Assembly (NCBI GenBank): GCA_024036415.1
Contig: JAMWET010000156.1
Coordinates: 186,001-250,000 of the forward strand
DNA: 64,000 nucleotides
From: Prochilodus magdalenae
Taxonomy: Eukaryota; Chordata; Actinopteri; Characiformes; Prochilodontidae
Reading direction: 5' to 3'
The stretch's first letter is position 1; every line of letters starts with the position of its first letter. Positions 61,441 to 64,000 of the stretch are shown here, piece after piece. The notes beneath the pieces were generated by a model that ran no database searches, was not told where the DNA came from, and saw only the letters and a program-made list of their open reading frames with translations. Position numbers and translations under genes: made by a program.

Positions 61441-64000
61441 TTTTAAAGAATGGGGTTTGGCGCAGTTACATGGCGTCAGTGAAGATCTGGGCCAAAGGAC
61501 ATAGGCAAGATGGCGGATGCGGCTGTAAGTTGGTAGTACAGCTACCTCAGTGCACCCATTCTGAAGCTGGAATGCTGTCTGATCTTTTGTCCAACAGTAA
61601 ATAATACAGTGTCAGAAACCAAAAGCAGATCTATTTAAGATACTTACCAACGTAACACACATCTGAAGCAAGAGAGCAGCTATTAATGCAGGCGGCCATA
61701 TGCTAACCCTACGAGCCTTCATTACTTGTTAGCACTTTATAGCTCCAGTACAGAAGTAAAGAAGCAAACTTAAAGAAGTGGGGTGTGTTGGGTCAGGGAG
61801 ATGATCAACACACTGCAGATGCTAGATTAGGACTCCAGAGAGCAGAGTTTAAAAACAACTGGCAAATTCTGTACTGCGCCTAATATAGGACAAATGCGCC
61901 ACAGGCAGCAGACTGCAAGTGTAACCGCACAATACAGCACTGCACACAGTGAGAGAAATTCCCCTGCCGTGACAGCAGAGCCGCAGCGGTACTCCCAATG
62001 CGACATGAAAGTGTGTGTTTATTAGGCCTGATGCAACACCACTATCTGTATTCGTATCTGTATCTGTCTGATGCTCAAAATATCTAATCCGTATTCGGCC
62101 TTGAAGTGGAAGAGGGCGTGGCTTGTCTGTGGCTTGTTTGTTTACCGTGTTGTGAATTCGGTTATAGTTGGACATCCTGCCTGCTGTGGTGAACTTTGAC
62201 ACTTAGAGCTAGGCTTTCAGTTTGGGCCCAAACTTCTGGTCCAATGACATATTTAGTTGATTTTCTAAGTGAGAATAAACCACATCCACCACATTTAATT
62301 TCCAGTTACTGTATATTTTCTGTATTTAACATACTGAGGAAGAAACATACAATCTGGCCAATGCAGTTGGCGTGACATTATTTGTTTTTGCATCCCCTGT
62401 CAAATGTCTGCGGTGTGTATTGCTATTCCAGAAGATAGAACCATGATACCCCCATCCTGTCCAAAACCAAACCACTGCCAGAGCTACAGATGCAGCCTGT
62501 TGAGCTCTCACTACTCTCATGTGAAATTGTCTTGAACCATGGTTTGTAAAAGCCAAACTTGCATCTCCACTCATTGTCTATGTGTACCATTTTTGGGCAC
62601 CAAAAAATAAAAACCTTTAGTAGATCCTCCTTTCGCAGGAACAATGTTGTGTCCGAGTGATGGTAAAGATACCACATGATAGAGGCGCATGGAAGTTGCT
62701 GAACATAATGTTGTGAACTTTATAACTACTGCATAATCATTACAAGTAGGCTATATGAGTCTAATTGCAGTAAAGAGAACTATGACTGGGGGGGGGCCTA
62801 CCTTATAAACCCAAACTATAAGTAGGGGAATATGGGGAAGTGAAGTAGTAAATCACCCATAATAAAAATTAACTCCATGGAAAACTTGAACAATCATCAA
62901 TTTTTTAAATTAAAAAAATAGTGTTAATAAACTTACAAATAATTGTCCATCCATGTCAACCATAACACAAAAAAAATATTCTGTATCTTTACAGGAATAT
63001 CATAACTAACATAACATTTTCGTATGTCAAACGTTTCAGCGAGCTCGTGATTCTCTTTGGCGGGGGCGGGATGACATTCACAATTCGTTTAAAACCTCAT
63101 ATTCTTCAGCGTTCAATCCGGGTACATCTTGTTCAGGAGGACACAATGTTCTGCAATTACCTCATCATTCTCTGTTTATAAGTGCATTGCCAGAAACCTA
63201 GTAGCAATTTAGTTGATCAATGTGCTTTTTGCTTATTTGTCCGTCTAGTTTACAAGGAAGGACGAGGACCAGCATCGTTCAATACACAATGTTCCATCTT
63301 TCCTTCTCCCTCCGAAAATTCAACCAGCATGGCTGATTGGCTGTAACATTCTCACACGGTTTGGGTTTTTCACATTGCTTGTTTTTCTTCGAATTGCACT
63401 GCAACTTGGTGTCACTTGTTGACAGCCTGCGTAATGAATTCTTTTAGGAACAACTGAGAAGGAGTGTTTCCATGTAGCATGGGAACATGGAGGTTCCTGT
63501 TAAGAATATAAAACTATCTATGCAGGTGTCAATGCAGTCCGAATCTTCTGTTATCCAGGACTGCTAAAAGTGGTTGAACCAACCTCCATCAAATCATGGA
63601 TGAGACGTATGGAGCAGCTTGATATGTTAACTCCATGCTCAAAAAAGTTCAAAACTCTTTTGACCCAGCTGTGGGCCATTAGGAAAACAACCACTTGGGG
63701 GAGCCATAAAAAGCTGCAAAACAGACTCCTTATAGCTTAAAAGTAGCTGTAGTGTGTACTTGTATCTTAATCTTAAAACAATTGCAATCCACATTACATA
63801 TAGGGCTCCACAACTCACTGTTCTTTCATGTTTAAAACAGTTCATAGTTTTTGGGGACCACTGGTAATTCAGGTCGCCACAGTTCTCGTCCCAGGGAGGC
63901 TGTCCTGGCGCGTAGGCCGCTCCTCGAGAGCAATGATGCCGTTGGCTCCGCGTTGCACTTGTCCCCTGGCTGGCGATTCTTCACAACGTAGGGTTGTTCC
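61441..64000. other. Non-genic stretch; possible old repeat at 62030-62130
   Basis: 'tctgtattcgtatctgtatc' followed by 'taatccgtattcggcc' (62045-62100) resembles a known fish repeat, at low confidence. Minus-strand frames at 62326-62677 and 63639-63845 carry no recognised domain. The last 150 bases are GC-richer with CpGs ('ggcgcgtaggccgctcctcg') and run off the window edge, so they could be the start of something outside it. Confidence 0.35.

Overview
The window reads as nuclear DNA of a ray-finned (teleost) fish, probably an ostariophysan such as a characin, catfish or cyprinoid. The evidence is the repeats: several Tc1/mariner lineages, a foldback element with 'ttattagaaacacc' ends, fish LINE 3' tails, and very long (TA)n tracts. 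The species call rests on remembered repeat consensus sequences and was not checked by search. No bacterial or viral organisation is present.

I found no credible host protein-coding gene, exon, tRNA or rRNA. Every long open frame falls within a repeat, is antisense to a decayed transposase, or lacks any recognisable domain. The window is best described as a gene desert or the interior of a very large intron. Unique sequence, some of it resembling conserved noncoding enhancer DNA, alternates with transposon relics and tandem repeats.

Layout. 1-260: 3' end of a Tc1-like element. 3.5-4.3 kb: internally decayed Tc1-like copy. 5.23-5.77 kb: 34-bp tandem array. 8.93-9.81 kb: second Tc1-like copy related to the one at 3.5 kb. 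11.7-12.3 kb: MITE with a 42-bp satellite. 13.4-14.4 kb: another Tc1 lineage. 15.73-15.89 kb: (TA)n. 17.0-18.6 and 22.2-22.4 kb: foldback repeats. 23.6 kb: LINE tail. 25.05-25.73 kb: foldback element with an expanded 14-bp minisatellite. 27.4-28.5 kb: Tc1 split by another insert. 29.2-29.9 kb and 35.0-35.3 kb: two more copies of the family at position 1. 30.6-31.2 kb: second 42-bp array and half a foldback element. 32.7-33.2 kb: LINE 3' region. 36.17-36.39 kb: TTAA-flanked MITE. 37.56-38.23 kb: Tc1 element with perfect terminal inverted repeats inside (TA)n. 51.85-52.49 kb: another Tc1 lineage. 53.8-55.55 kb: THAP-like fragment, duplicated repeat and G/T-rich minisatellite. 55.69-55.93 kb: CpG-rich block. 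56.4-56.7 kb: third 42-bp array. 61.1-61.4 kb: possible MITE.

No genes act together here. What links the features is transposon biology. Six Tc1/mariner lineages have died in this stretch. Internally deleted derivatives keep only their ends, and short transposon segments have been amplified into minisatellites at several independent places. The unique blocks (7.15-7.83, 12.58-12.97, 22.5-22.8, 26.4-26.96, 41.78-42.25 and 47.28-47.72 kb, plus the CpG-rich block) are the best candidates for host function, but conservation could not be tested.
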